Assembly: GCA_030531555.1 (NCBI GenBank)
Contig: JAUNNI010000018.1
Span: 1-37,864 of the forward strand
Source: Eubacteriales bacterium
GTDB taxonomy: Bacteria > Bacillota > Clostridia > Lachnospirales > Lachnospiraceae
Direction: 5' to 3'
DNA length: 37,864 bases
Numbering within the stretch: the first letter of the stretch is position 1; the number at the start of each line of letters is the position of its first letter. A program made the translations under genes and the position numbers. The notes below the pieces were generated by a model that worked only from the letters and a program-made list of their open reading frames with translations, did not search any database and had not been told where the DNA came from. Below are positions 17,192 through 25,270 of this stretch, one piece after another.

Positions 17192-18268
17192 ATGGCAATT
17201 ACCGCAAAAATGGTAAAAGAATTAAGAGAAATGACCGGTGCTGGTATGATGGACTGTAAAAAAGCCCTCACAGAAACCGATGGTAATATGGAAGCAGCTG
17301 TTGAACTTCTTAGAAAATCTGGAGCAGCTAAAATGGCTAAGAAAGCAGCTAGAATCGCAGCAGAAGGTATCTGCCGTGTAGCATTAGCTGATGGAAAAGC
17401 TGTTGTAGTAGAAGCAAACTCTGAAACAGACTTCGTTGCTAAGAATGAAGTATTCCAGGAATTCGTACAGTCTGTAGCTGATACAGCACTTGCATCTGGT
17501 AAAGAAGGCGGACTTAACGGTGAAGACGTTCAGGAACTTCTTGATGCTGGTCTTACAGAAGAAATCGCTGACAAGACTCTGAAGATTGGTGAAAAACTCT
17601 CCTTCAGAAGATTCGCTAAAGTTGAAGGCGAATGTGTAGCATCTTACATCCACGGTGGTGGAAGAATCGGTGTTGTTGTTGCAGCTGACGGTGCAGCTGA
17701 TGATGATGCTAAAACAGCACTTACAAACATTGCAATGCAGATCGCAGCTATGAACCCACAGTACATCGCAAGAGAAGATATCTCTGCAGAAGAACTTGCT
17801 AAATTAAGAGAAATCACAATTGACAGTGCTCTTAATGATCCAGCATCCCTTCCAAAACCAATCCTCAATGGTCTTTTTGCAAAAGCTCTTGAAGGAAAAT
17901 TCGCAGAAGAAGATGTTGCAGCATACAACGAACAGAAAAACAACAAATACCTCTTCAACTTCCTTTCTGATGCAGCAAAAGCTGCACTTGCAGAAATCGC
18001 AATGGGTGACAAAGCAGAAATCTGTGCTAACAAGATCTTTGCAGGTCTCGTAGAAGGACGTGTTTCCAAACAGCTTAAAGAAATCACACTTCTTGAACAG
18101 GCATATGTAAGAGCAGAAGATGGAAAACAGACAGTTAAGGCTTACCTTGCATCTGTAAACAAAGCTCTTAAGCTTACAAAGATGGTTCGTTTCGAAGTAG
18201 GCGAAGGTATGGAAAAGAAGAACGAAGACTTCGCAGCTGAAGTTGCAGCTCAGATGGCTGGTAAATAG
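17192..18268 (+). CDS. tsf: Translation elongation factor Ts
   Basis: A 358-residue EF-Ts, the guanine-nucleotide exchange factor of EF-Tu. The N-terminal UBA-like domain (MVKELREMTGAGMMDCKKAL) and the core signature EANSETDFVAKN are intact, as are SYIHGGGRIGV and the C-terminal ending RFEVGEGMEKKNEDFAAEVAAQM. Compared with the roughly 300-310-residue clostridial forms I recall, it carries about 50 extra residues in the second core subdomain, between SALNDPASLPK and ANKIFAGLVEGR. ATG 17192 is chosen over an upstream in-frame start because TGGAGGA lies 8 nt before it. A terminator follows at once, and pyrH and frr, often next in Firmicutes, are absent. Confidence 0.96.
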   Translation: MAITAKMVKELREMTGAGMMDCKKALTETDGNMEAAVELLRKSGAAKMAKKAARIAAEGICRVALADGKAVVVEANSETDFVAKNEVFQEFVQSVADTALASGKEGGLNGEDVQELLDAGLTEEIADKTLKIGEKLSFRRFAKVEGECVASYIHGGGRIGVVVAADGAADDDAKTALTNIAMQIAAMNPQYIAREDISAEELAKLREITIDSALNDPASLPKPILNGLFAKALEGKFAEEDVAAYNEQKNNKYLFNFLSDAAKAALAEIAMGDKAEICANKIFAGLVEGRVSKQLKEITLLEQAYVRAEDGKQTVKAYLASVNKALKLTKMVRFEVGEGMEKKNEDFAAEVAAQMAGK

Positions 18269-18325
18269 GCTTAAGCTAATTTGACAAAAGTTATTCTATT
18301 TCAAAACATAACTTAAGAATTAAAG

Positions 18326-18386
18326 ACCCCGGATGGTCGCATGATTGTTGAAAAACAAGTATTTATGCGGGTTTCCGGGGTTTTTT
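18326..18386 (+). terminator. Intrinsic terminator after tsf
   Basis: An 8-bp GC stem ACCCCGGA (18326-18333) / TCCGGGGT (18374-18381), an inner stem CGCAT/ATGCG and a T6 run. Confidence 0.9.
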
Positions 18387-18406
18387 ATCGTAATTAAGCA
18401 AGAATA

Positions 18407-18467
18407 CCCCATCCGACAAATGGTTCAATCTTTTGATTGAATAGATTCTTTGTATTGTCGGTTGGGG
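18407..18467. repeat. Left-end palindrome of the IS200/IS605 element
   Basis: CCCCA-T-CCGACAA (18407-18419) pairs with TTGTCGG-T-TGGGG (18455-18467) with a single T-T mismatch. An inner hairpin TTCAATC-TTTT-GATTGAA (18424-18441) is nested in the loop. TnpA of this family recognises imperfect hairpins with an unpaired T. Confidence 0.7.
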
Positions 18468-18495
18468 ATGAATTGCCCGGACAGTGATAAACAGA

Positions 18496-18951
18496 TCATT
18501 GTCCTTTCTTTTTGGAATATTTTCCTGTTTTTTCATATTTTCTTTTGTGTTCTTCGGTATGCTGGCTTTCTATGTAATGCTTTACATTTTCCAAAACAGT
18601 TGTCCCTGTTGTAGCAATGAAATAGCTGCTGCTCCAGAAAGCATCTCCCCATAGCTGCTTTTCTATCTCTTCCCGGTAAAGGGAACGAACTTCTTTCGAC
18701 AGCTGTGTTTTCAGTGTGGTCACCAGCTTGGAAGGTGCCACATCCGGAGGCATGGATACCAGCATATGAATATGATCCCGGTCTGTTTCTGCAGAAAGCA
18801 TCTCTCCGTCAAATCTTCCACAGAGATAGGCTGCGTGGTTCTTCATATAGTTACCAATCTCATTGGTGATCACTGGACGCCGGTATTTTGTAACAAAGAC
18901 GATATGGTAAGTCAGCAGATATACGGAGTGAGCCTTGTGATTGTAATCCAT
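18496..18951 (-). CDS. tnpA: IS200/IS605-family Y1 (HUH) transposase TnpA
   Basis: A 151-residue protein, full length for the family. It begins HSVYLLTYHIVFVTKYRRPVI, has the metal-binding HUH pair in DRDHIHMLVSMPP, and the nucleophile tyrosine in ENVKHYIESQ. It cuts and rejoins single-stranded DNA at the element ends during replication. The start ATG at 18951 has AAAGGGGATAT upstream on the - strand. It is divergent from tnpB with about 290 nt between. No stop or frameshift is seen, so it looks active. Confidence 0.95.
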   Translation of the reverse strand: MDYNHKAHSVYLLTYHIVFVTKYRRPVITNEIGNYMKNHAAYLCGRFDGEMLSAETDRDHIHMLVSMPPDVAPSKLVTTLKTQLSKEVRSLYREEIEKQLWGDAFWSSSYFIATTGTTVLENVKHYIESQHTEEHKRKYEKTGKYSKKKGQ

Positions 18952-19158
18952 AAATATATCCCCTTTCCTTTTACATTTACCCTTTCATTCTTTTTTTCAC
19001 TGGTCTTAAATATTGTGTGCGGAAGTAAATTCAACAGGTATGGAATTTACTCTTACATTAGCTAAAAAAGAAGAATTTAGTTTTTTATTTGACTTTTAAA
19101 ATTACATATAATTTTTTTCTTTTTAAAAAAAACTTATTAAATCAAACAGAACAAATGT

Positions 19159-19187
19159 TTGTCAATACGTAGAAAACGTGTTATAAT
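19159..19187 (+). promoter_or_regulatory. Promoter for tnpB
   Basis: TTGTCA (19159-19164), 17-bp spacer, perfect TATAAT (19182-19187) with an extended TGT before it. It is the best sigma-A promoter match I found in the window. Confidence 0.75.
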
Positions 19188-19238
19188 ATAATTGTAACAC
19201 AGACATATCATAAATTTCAACCGACAGAAAGAAGGGGT

Positions 19239-20627
19239 ATGATGTACCGTACGAGGCAGATCCGTATCAAAAAGGGACACCGGTTCTATCCTTACTGTAA
19301 GGAGATGTGCAGTGCCTCGACAGCGCTCTATAATCGTGGGACTTATCTGATCCGTCAGTATGCTACGTCTGAAAAACGCCTGGAAGAAGGGCAGGAGCTG
19401 ACGGAAAACCAGAAAGAAGCAATAGAGCTGATCCGGAAAGTAACTTTGGGGACAAAGTACTTTCCAAAGAAGAGATGGCTGACTTATGGGCAGCTGGATT
19501 TTGTATTAAAGACTACGGACGATCCCGCATACAGAGGGCTGCCGTCCCAGGCGAACCAGCAGATCTTAAGAAGCATCCTGAGAAATTTCAAGTCTTTTTT
19601 TGAAGCATTGAAAGAATATCAGAAGCGGCCGGAATGTTTTACGGGAAGACCGAAGATGCCCGGATATAAAAAGAAAGGCAGTATGACGACAGCCGTTCTG
19701 ACAAACCAGATCTGTACCGTGAAGGAAGGGAAGTATATTCGCTTTCCGGGAACGGCACAGCGTATCAACATCGGAAAGGTGGAAAAGGATGAGCGTCTGA
19801 AGGAGGTAAGGATCAAACCCCATGCGGACAGTTTTGTCATTGATATCGTCATGGAGAAAACTGACCCTGTAAACGTGCGGGAGAATCCACTGTCAGGGAT
19901 GGATATGAAAACATTAAAAGCACATCTTGCTTCCCTTGAAAAGAATCCGTACCGTGTGGCATCCATCGATCCGGGAACCAATAACATCTGTGCGGTCACC
20001 AATAATTTTGGAGAACAGACATTTTTAGTAAAAGGCGGGATCCTGAAGTCGGAAAATCACTATTACAATAAAAAACTGGCGAAGTATCGCTCGGAAGCAA
20101 AGATATGCAATGATGTCCATTATACGAAAAGGATCAGCCGTCTGCATGACAAAAGGAACCGGATCGTAAAAGACCAGATGCATAAGATCAGCCGGATCAT
20201 AACGGACTGGGCCGTGAAGAACAGGGCAGACCTGGTGGTCTATGGACATAATATCTTTCAGAAGCAGTGTATCCGTCTCGGACATGGGAATAACCAGAAA
20301 TTTGTGCAGATACCATTTCAGGTATTGGCAGACATGCTCCGATACAAACTGGAAGAGAAGGGGATCGCTTTTCTGGAAACAGAAGAAGCCTATACTTCCC
20401 AGGCGGATTACCTTGCACAGGATGCAATCCCGGAATATAACAAAGGCAAAGAAAAAACCGAGATGTCTGGAAAAAGGAGAACAAGAGGACTGTATCATCA
20501 CAAGGATGGAACAATCAGTAATGCAGATATCAATGGAGCCGCAAATATCATGAGAAAAGTATTCCCAAACGTGTCAGAATGGGATAGAGGTCTTGTGGAC
20601 AGACCATATGCCGTAAGGATCGCATAG
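19239..20627 (+). CDS. tnpB: RNA-guided nuclease TnpB of the IS200/IS605 element
   Basis: A 462-residue TnpB, ancestor-type of Cas12. The N-terminal helix-turn-helix-like region begins TRQIRIKKGHRFYPYCKEMCS. The RuvC triad is present: D244 in VASIDPGTNNICAVTN, Glu383 in LETEEAYTSQ and D430 in SNADINGAANIMRK. Between RuvC-II and -III, the usual CxxC zinc finger is replaced by ADYLAQDAIPEYNKG, a feature I associate with one Firmicutes subgroup. TnpB uses an omega RNA from the element's right end to cut matching DNA, which favours element retention. GAAGGGG is the ribosome-binding site. Its codons are more GC-rich than the neighbouring genes. It appears intact. Confidence 0.93.
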   Translation: MMYRTRQIRIKKGHRFYPYCKEMCSASTALYNRGTYLIRQYATSEKRLEEGQELTENQKEAIELIRKVTLGTKYFPKKRWLTYGQLDFVLKTTDDPAYRGLPSQANQQILRSILRNFKSFFEALKEYQKRPECFTGRPKMPGYKKKGSMTTAVLTNQICTVKEGKYIRFPGTAQRINIGKVEKDERLKEVRIKPHADSFVIDIVMEKTDPVNVRENPLSGMDMKTLKAHLASLEKNPYRVASIDPGTNNICAVTNNFGEQTFLVKGGILKSENHYYNKKLAKYRSEAKICNDVHYTKRISRLHDKRNRIVKDQMHKISRIITDWAVKNRADLVVYGHNIFQKQCIRLGHGNNQKFVQIPFQVLADMLRYKLEEKGIAFLETEEAYTSQADYLAQDAIPEYNKGKEKTEMSGKRRTRGLYHHKDGTISNADINGAANIMRKVFPNVSEWDRGLVDRPYAVRIA

Positions 20628-20704
20628 CGATATTTACGGGGACTGGCACTCCGTGCCAGCATAGAAACCACATCCGACGTAGTCGGTTGTAGGAAGTTCA
20701 TCAA
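20560..20704 (+). ncRNA. Probable omega RNA (TnpB guide RNA scaffold) at the element's right end
   Basis: In this family the guide RNA overlaps the 3' end of tnpB and runs through the right end, so the flanking DNA becomes the guide. Two hairpins are visible after tnpB: CTGGCAC-TCC-GTGCCAG (20643-20659) and the right-end hairpin 20670-20690. The scaffold would end near 20704, making 20705-20720 the guide. The 5' boundary is a guess. Confidence 0.55.
20670..20690. repeat. Right-end hairpin of the IS200/IS605 element
   Basis: ACA-T-CCGAC (20670-20678), loop GTA, GTCGG-T-TGT (20682-20690). The paired core and T-T mismatch match the left-end palindrome. Confidence 0.7.
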
Positions 20705-20946
20705 ATTATCACATCAGCTTGGATAATTCACCCATGTGATATACTCAGCATCCACTCCGTGCTGCAGGTTATAAGCCACTTTATTGATATAGCCCCTTTT
20801 CAATTTTCATTGAATTTTTCTTTTCAAAAAATCCTATTCTTTTTTGTTTTCTGATTCGTATAACAATCTATATGTAAAAAAGTTTTTGATGATTTTAGTA
20901 TCTATTTACTATTATTCATTATAAATCAGTAAAAGGAGGAATCATC
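20705..20946 (+). other. Gene-free region between the element and ade, with small inverted repeats
   Basis: There is no gene here. Visible structure includes TATCACAT/ATGTGATA (20707-20714, 20734-20741), CAGCA/TGCTG (20746-20750, 20760-20764) and TTCAAT/ATTGAA (20799-20814). The 10-mer CACTCCGTGC at 20753-20762 is also in the omega RNA hairpin (20647-20656), hinting at an older element remnant. The ade ribosome-binding site AAAGGAGG closes the region. I saw no purine riboswitch. Confidence 0.5.
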
Positions 20947-22638
20947 ATGAGGACATTATTAAAAAATGGAAATATCATCAATGTATTTTTAGACCAGATT
21001 ATGGAAAGTGATATTCTGATCGAAGATGATCGAATCATCGGTCTTGGTTCCTATAATGAAGAGGATGCAGATGAAATGGAAGATATCACTGGAAAGTACG
21101 TATGTCCAGGTTTTATTGATGGACATGTTCATATTGAAAGCTCCATGCTTTCCCCTGAAGAGTTTGTCAGGGTCTGTTTGCCTCACGGTACCACCACTGT
21201 TATTGCGGATCCCCATGAGATTGCCAATGTGGCTGGTATCAATGGAATTGGATATATGATTGAAGCGACGGAACATGTTCCTATGGGAGTGTATTTTATG
21301 GTCCCTTCCTGTGTTCCGGCAACACAATTTGACGAAAGTGGTGCTGTTTTGACCTCCTATGAGATTCAGTCATTTTTTCATCATCCACGAATTCTTGGCC
21401 TTGGTGAAATGATGAATTATCCTGGTGTTATTTTCAAAGATGAAGATGTATTAAGCAAAATTGATATTACTAAGAAGTATGGAATGATTACCAATGGGCA
21501 TGCTCCTATGCTTAGTGGACATGATCTTGACCGTTATATTGCAGCGGGTATTTATGATGATCATGAGTGTTCCACCATTGAAGAAGCGAGGGAAAAGATG
21601 CAAAAAGGTCAGTGGATTATGATTCGTCAGGGTACGGCTGCCAGAAATCTAGATGCATTGATTGATCTTTTTGACGAACCATATAATCGCCGCTGCATGT
21701 TAGTAACGGATGATAAACATCCAGCAGACTTATTACAACATGGTCATATTGATAATATCATCCGTCTGGCTGCATCCAAAGGGAAATCAGTACTGGCTGG
21801 TATTCGAATGGCAACCTTACAGGCGGCACAACATTTTGGATTGAAGGAGATTGGAGCGATTGCTCCGGGATATGTTGCCAATCTTTTGATTTTGGATGAT
21901 TTGGTAAATGTTCAGATACGAGATGTCTATTATAAAGGAAAACTTGTAGTAGAAAATGGTATGACTCATCCATTTCAGACGAAAAAAGTTCGTGGTGATT
22001 TTTGGAAAGCTGTTCGTAACTCTTTCTATCTTAAAGCACTGACCGCAGAAAGTTTTCACATTAAGCCAGAAGAAGGAGACTGCCGTGTGATTCGCGTCAT
22101 TCCAAAACAATTGCTCACAAAGGAAGAGATTCTTCCACTTAATTTTATAGAATCCAATGGGATTGATGTGTCCAAGGACATCCTGAAAATAGCAGTAGTT
22201 GAAAGACATATGGATTCTGGACATATAGGCCTTGGATTTATTATAGGAATGGGGCTTCGTGAAGGAGCAATTGCTTCCTCTGTTTCCCATGATTCCCATA
22301 ATCTGATCGTTGCAGGATGTAATGAAGAAGATATGGCCCTTGCTGGAAATTGTGTACGTGAAATGGGTGGAGGACTAGCCGTCGTACGAAATGGTCAGAT
22401 TATATCCGCTATGGCGCTTCCTATTGGCGGATTAATGGGCAAGAAAAGTGCGGCAGAGATGGCCAGGCAAAATCAAGAGATTCGTGAAGCAGTAGCAGAA
22501 ATTGGTTCAGCAGAAGGCATTGACCCATTTATGAACCTGGCATTTGTAAGCCTTCCAGTTATTCCAGATTTAAAATTAACTACATTTGGTTTGGTTGATG
22601 TCAATAAACAAGAACTTGTCCCATTATTTGTAAAATAA
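20947..22638 (+). CDS. ade: Adenine deaminase
   Basis: A 563-residue enzyme converting adenine to hypoxanthine and ammonia in purine salvage. The amidohydrolase metal motif DGHVHIESS, followed by ADPHEIANV, is characteristic of the Ade family. GEMMNYPGV, ITNGHAPMLSGHDLDRYIAAGI and the C-terminal block GGLAVVRNGQIISAMALPIGGLMG also fit. Length is normal. The ATG is preceded by AAAGGAGG. It stands alone downstream of the insertion element. Its position in a genome whose purB copy appears broken may matter for adenine use, but that link is inference. Confidence 0.95.
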   Translation: MRTLLKNGNIINVFLDQIMESDILIEDDRIIGLGSYNEEDADEMEDITGKYVCPGFIDGHVHIESSMLSPEEFVRVCLPHGTTTVIADPHEIANVAGINGIGYMIEATEHVPMGVYFMVPSCVPATQFDESGAVLTSYEIQSFFHHPRILGLGEMMNYPGVIFKDEDVLSKIDITKKYGMITNGHAPMLSGHDLDRYIAAGIYDDHECSTIEEAREKMQKGQWIMIRQGTAARNLDALIDLFDEPYNRRCMLVTDDKHPADLLQHGHIDNIIRLAASKGKSVLAGIRMATLQAAQHFGLKEIGAIAPGYVANLLILDDLVNVQIRDVYYKGKLVVENGMTHPFQTKKVRGDFWKAVRNSFYLKALTAESFHIKPEEGDCRVIRVIPKQLLTKEEILPLNFIESNGIDVSKDILKIAVVERHMDSGHIGLGFIIGMGLREGAIASSVSHDSHNLIVAGCNEEDMALAGNCVREMGGGLAVVRNGQIISAMALPIGGLMGKKSAAEMARQNQEIREAVAEIGSAEGIDPFMNLAFVSLPVIPDLKLTTFGLVDVNKQELVPLFVK

Positions 22639-22662
22639 AAGCATGGTAACACAGGAAAAAAG

Positions 22663-22671
22663 TGATAAAAT
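22663..22671 (+). promoter_or_regulatory. Candidate extended -10 promoter for the DegV gene
   Basis: TGATAAAAT, the same extended -10 as at codY; no clear -35. A hairpin ATAGTT/AACTAT (22670-22687) begins at the -10 and could be an operator. Confidence 0.35.
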
Positions 22672-22774
22672 AGTTATGAACAACTATAACCATTTCTCAT
22701 GATAATTACATATCAATACGTAGTTACAAAAACTATGTTTATAAGAGAAATAGGAAATAATAGGGGGTAGACAT

Positions 22775-23638
22775 ATGTCTTATATTACATTTACTGACGG
22801 AAGTGCTAATTTGAATAGAAAAATCGCAGAAGGAATCCAAATTCTCCCATGTGATTATTACGTGGATGACAAAGCCCTGATTTATGATGGGGACTTGGAT
22901 CATTTTGATTATCATGCTTATTATGAAAAACTTAGAAATAACAGTATGATTCGAACGTCTCTTTTGAATACCCAGAGATTTATCGATGCATTTGAGCCGG
23001 TTTTAAAAGAAGGAAATGACGTGATTTATATTGCCATGGCATCCGGAATCAGTGGAACTTATCAAGCAGCGAAATTAGCTGCCAGTGAATTAATGGAAGA
23101 TTATCCGGATCGTTTTGTTCACATTGTAGATTCTAAAACCTGTGGTTTAGGAAGTGGAATGCAGGCTATCAAGAGTGCAGAGCTTAGTCGACAAGGCATG
23201 ACTGCTACTGAAGCAGCTTCAATTCTGGATGAATATGCGGAGCATTGTTGTTCTTATTTTACGGTGGATGATCTGAACTTTTTAAAAAGAACGGGACGTG
23301 TGAGTGGGGCAACCGCTCTCATTGGAACTGCCCTCAGCATCAAACCGATTCTTTACGGGACATCCGAGGCTGTAATCGTATCTTGTGAAAAGGTGCGCGG
23401 CAGAAAGAAAAGCATTACGGCATTAGCGAGTATTTATAAGAAGAAAGCGATAAATCCGGAAGAAAATATTGTTTACATTTCTCATGGTGATTGCGAGGAA
23501 GAAGCAAATATTCTGGCAGAAAAAGTTCGGGCTGCACATCAGCCAAAAGATATTGTAATCTGTCCTCATGAACCATTTTCCGGTGCTCATGTTGGGCCAG
23601 GGATGTTGGGAATATTCTTCTATGGGGAAGAAAGATAA
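22775..23638 (+). CDS. DegV family fatty-acid-binding protein
   Basis: A 287-residue DegV protein. Seen features are FTDGSANLN near the N-terminus, MIRTSLLN, the lipid-carboxylate-binding region VIYIAMASGISGTYQAA, VDSKTCGLGSGMQ and VDDLNFLKRTGRVSGATALIGTALSIKPIL. The family (FakB) presents bound fatty acids to the kinase FakA, or stores them. No fakA is in the window. GGGGG lies 7 nt before the start ATG. This copy's ligand is unknown. Confidence 0.9.
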   Translation: MSYITFTDGSANLNRKIAEGIQILPCDYYVDDKALIYDGDLDHFDYHAYYEKLRNNSMIRTSLLNTQRFIDAFEPVLKEGNDVIYIAMASGISGTYQAAKLAASELMEDYPDRFVHIVDSKTCGLGSGMQAIKSAELSRQGMTATEAASILDEYAEHCCSYFTVDDLNFLKRTGRVSGATALIGTALSIKPILYGTSEAVIVSCEKVRGRKKSITALASIYKKKAINPEENIVYISHGDCEEEANILAEKVRAAHQPKDIVICPHEPFSGAHVGPGMLGIFFYGEER

Positions 23639-23755
23639 AAAAACTTAAAATAAAGAAAAAATATATTTTATTAGCCTTCTCTTAAAATAGTTCGGATCAA
23701 TTAATATATAACAAGAGAAATTGATATTGACATAAAAAGGGAGGTGAGAAATAAT

Positions 23756-24274
23756 ATGGACTTTCAGATATTGTATGCTATTCAGAGCGTACATTCACCA
23801 ATATTGGACCAGCTCAATCTTGTAATTACTAAAATTGTAGGTAGTTATGGACAGATTTGGTTGATTCTTGCCATTGCACTTTTGATATTTAAAAAGACGA
23901 GAAAGACTGGTTTTTGTATCATCTTATCATACATTTTAGTACTTGTTCTTGGGCAATTTGTTTTGAAAGATCTCATTGCAAGACCGCGTCCATGTCATTT
24001 GGATGAAAGCATCAAACTATTGGTGACACGTCCAGATAGCTTCTCTTGTCCATCGACCCATACAGCATGGTCATTTGCGGCGGCAACAGCAATCTTTTTA
24101 AACCATAAAAAAGCGGGTATCCTTGCTTTGATCGCAGCGATTATCGTCGGATTCAGCAGATTATATCTGTTTGTACATTTCCCTAGCGATGTATTGGTTG
24201 GAATGGTTATGGGAATTCTTTTAGCGGTTATCTCAGTGAAATTAATCAATCAACGGATACCGCAAAAAAAATAA
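23756..24274 (+). CDS. PAP2-family membrane phosphatase
   Basis: A 172-residue integral membrane protein with the three PAP2 motifs: KDLIARPRPCH, CPSTHTAWSF (PSxH) and SRLYLFVHFPSDVLVG. About five hydrophobic segments surround them. Members dephosphorylate undecaprenyl pyrophosphate or phosphatidic-acid-type lipids on the outer membrane face. ATG 23756 is chosen over an upstream GTG at 23744 because AAGGGAGGTG is correctly spaced. A cell-wall lipid-carrier recycling role is likely but not proven. Confidence 0.88.
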   Translation: MDFQILYAIQSVHSPILDQLNLVITKIVGSYGQIWLILAIALLIFKKTRKTGFCIILSYILVLVLGQFVLKDLIARPRPCHLDESIKLLVTRPDSFSCPSTHTAWSFAAATAIFLNHKKAGILALIAAIIVGFSRLYLFVHFPSDVLVGMVMGILLAVISVKLINQRIPQKK

Positions 24275-24343
24275 ACTTCTAGAATCCAATAATGAATAAT
24301 AAAATATATTTTTAAGGAGAAACTACTATGAGAAAGAAAATTC

Positions 24344-24352
24344 TTTTTTTTT
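24344..24352 (+). repeat. T9 homopolymer that breaks the signal peptide frame
   Basis: Nine T residues follow codons MRKKIL of a gene starting at ATG 24328. With ten Ts the frame would read MRKKILFFLMTSVLALSMTAC, a complete lipoprotein signal peptide. With nine it stops at TAA 24352-24354, which overlaps the restart ATG 24354 as TAATG. Confidence 0.75.
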
Positions 24353-24353
24353 A

Positions 24354-25079
24354 ATGACATCTGTTTTAGCATTATCAATGACTGCCTGCGCTACCAGCGG
24401 CAGTGGAGCTTCAGAGAAATCCACAGAAGCAAGTACACAGGCAACTGCACAGGCAGATTTACCAGAAGATCCTAATATCAATCCAGATACGGCTCAGTAT
24501 TGGAGAGAGACACTTCAGAACTATCGCAAAGATGATAATGTAAAACAGATTCTTTTAGTAAGATATACTGGTGGATGCAGTGCCAATGCATTCTTCTATG
24601 AAAAATCCGAACATAATAATGCATGGGAACTTACTTTAGAATCTGATGTATATGTTGGAAAACATGGAATTGATAAAACAGGTGAAGGCGATGCGAAAAC
24701 ACCTACCGCTGATTTTGGTGTAAGAAGAGCCTTTGGTATTCTTCCAAATCCTGGTGCTAAGTTGGATTATCTTGATGTAACAGAAAATACTTATGCCTGT
24801 GATGAAGATTGCGAGTATTATAACCAGATCATTGATTCTAAAGAAACGGGTCATGAATGTACAGGAGAAGATATGTATACCTTTACTCCTGAGTATAATT
24901 ACGGTATTGAAACAAGCTTTAATGATGCAAATCATTATCCAGATGGATCTGCTGTTTTCTTACATTGTAAAGGTGCCAAAGCATTTACCGGTGGTTGTGT
25001 TGCCTTTGATCAGAAAGACATGGAATATATCATTAAACATGCAGAAAAAGGTATGAGAGTGGTTATTGGTCCAAACTAA
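24354..25079 (+). CDS. L,D-transpeptidase-like (YkuD fold) lipoprotein, signal peptide frame broken upstream
   Basis: A 241-residue product from the restart ATG; the intended start is probably ATG 24328, which has AAGGAG upstream. The restart leaves a short hydrophobic N-terminus ending in TAC before a Ser/Thr-rich linker, so lipidation may be weak. The catalytic domain shows GKHGIDKTGEGDAKTPTADF, typical of the YkuD substrate loop, then FLHCKGAKAFTGGCVAF with the nucleophile Cys215. L,D-transpeptidases crosslink peptidoglycan or attach proteins to it. The His-Ser-x-Gly-Cys motif is atypical (FTGGC), so the exact activity is uncertain. See the T9 tract. Confidence 0.78.
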   Translation: MTSVLALSMTACATSGSGASEKSTEASTQATAQADLPEDPNINPDTAQYWRETLQNYRKDDNVKQILLVRYTGGCSANAFFYEKSEHNNAWELTLESDVYVGKHGIDKTGEGDAKTPTADFGVRRAFGILPNPGAKLDYLDVTENTYACDEDCEYYNQIIDSKETGHECTGEDMYTFTPEYNYGIETSFNDANHYPDGSAVFLHCKGAKAFTGGCVAFDQKDMEYIIKHAEKGMRVVIGPN

Positions 25080-25124
25080 TCGTATTTTTTATGAAACTAA
25101 AAGATTAAAAATAATAAGATAATG

Positions 25125-25162
25125 AAGGGCGGGGAATTCGAAAAGAATCTCTGCCCTTTTTT
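25125..25162 (+). terminator. Intrinsic terminator after the L,D-transpeptidase gene
   Basis: The stem AAGGGCGGGGA...TCTCTGCCCTT, with G-T wobbles, is followed by T6. Confidence 0.82.
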
Positions 25163-25190
25163 AATTATTTAGATATCTGATAGAAAAAGA

Positions 25191-25219
25191 TTGGCGAATA
25201 ATGGAAAATAGAATAAAAT
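25191..25219 (+). promoter_or_regulatory. Candidate promoter for the aminotransferase gene
   Basis: TTGGCG (25191-25196), 17-bp spacer, TAAAAT (25214-25219). Confidence 0.5.
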
Positions 25220-25270
25220 AGAAGACAATGAAAAATCCTTTAATATTTCGTGAAAAAAGGAGGAATGAAT

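Larger units (their letters stand above)
18390..20704. mobile_element. IS200/IS605-family insertion sequence with divergent tnpA and tnpB
   Basis: The element has a Y1 transposase on the - strand, a TnpB on the + strand and subterminal hairpins at both ends sharing CCGAC/GTCGG stems with a T-T mismatch. The right end is placed at 20704 because the sequence there ends in TCAA 14 nt after the end hairpin, as in IS608. The left end is uncertain by about 10 nt. The element is visibly richer in GC than its neighbours, suggesting recent transfer. It lies between the tsf terminator and ade and disrupts no recognised gene. IS200/IS605 elements make no target duplications, and none is visible. Confidence 0.85.

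Noticed and set aside
17644-18087. Minus-strand ORF inside tsf
   Set aside because: It is low-complexity Ser/Ala-rich sequence caused by reverse reading of Ala/Glu codons.
20025-20501. Minus-strand ORF inside tnpB
   Set aside because: It is a shadow of a conserved TnpB reading frame with no motifs or ribosome-binding site.
20820-20946. Purine riboswitch upstream of ade
   Set aside because: The conserved purine-aptamer core and three-way junction are not present.
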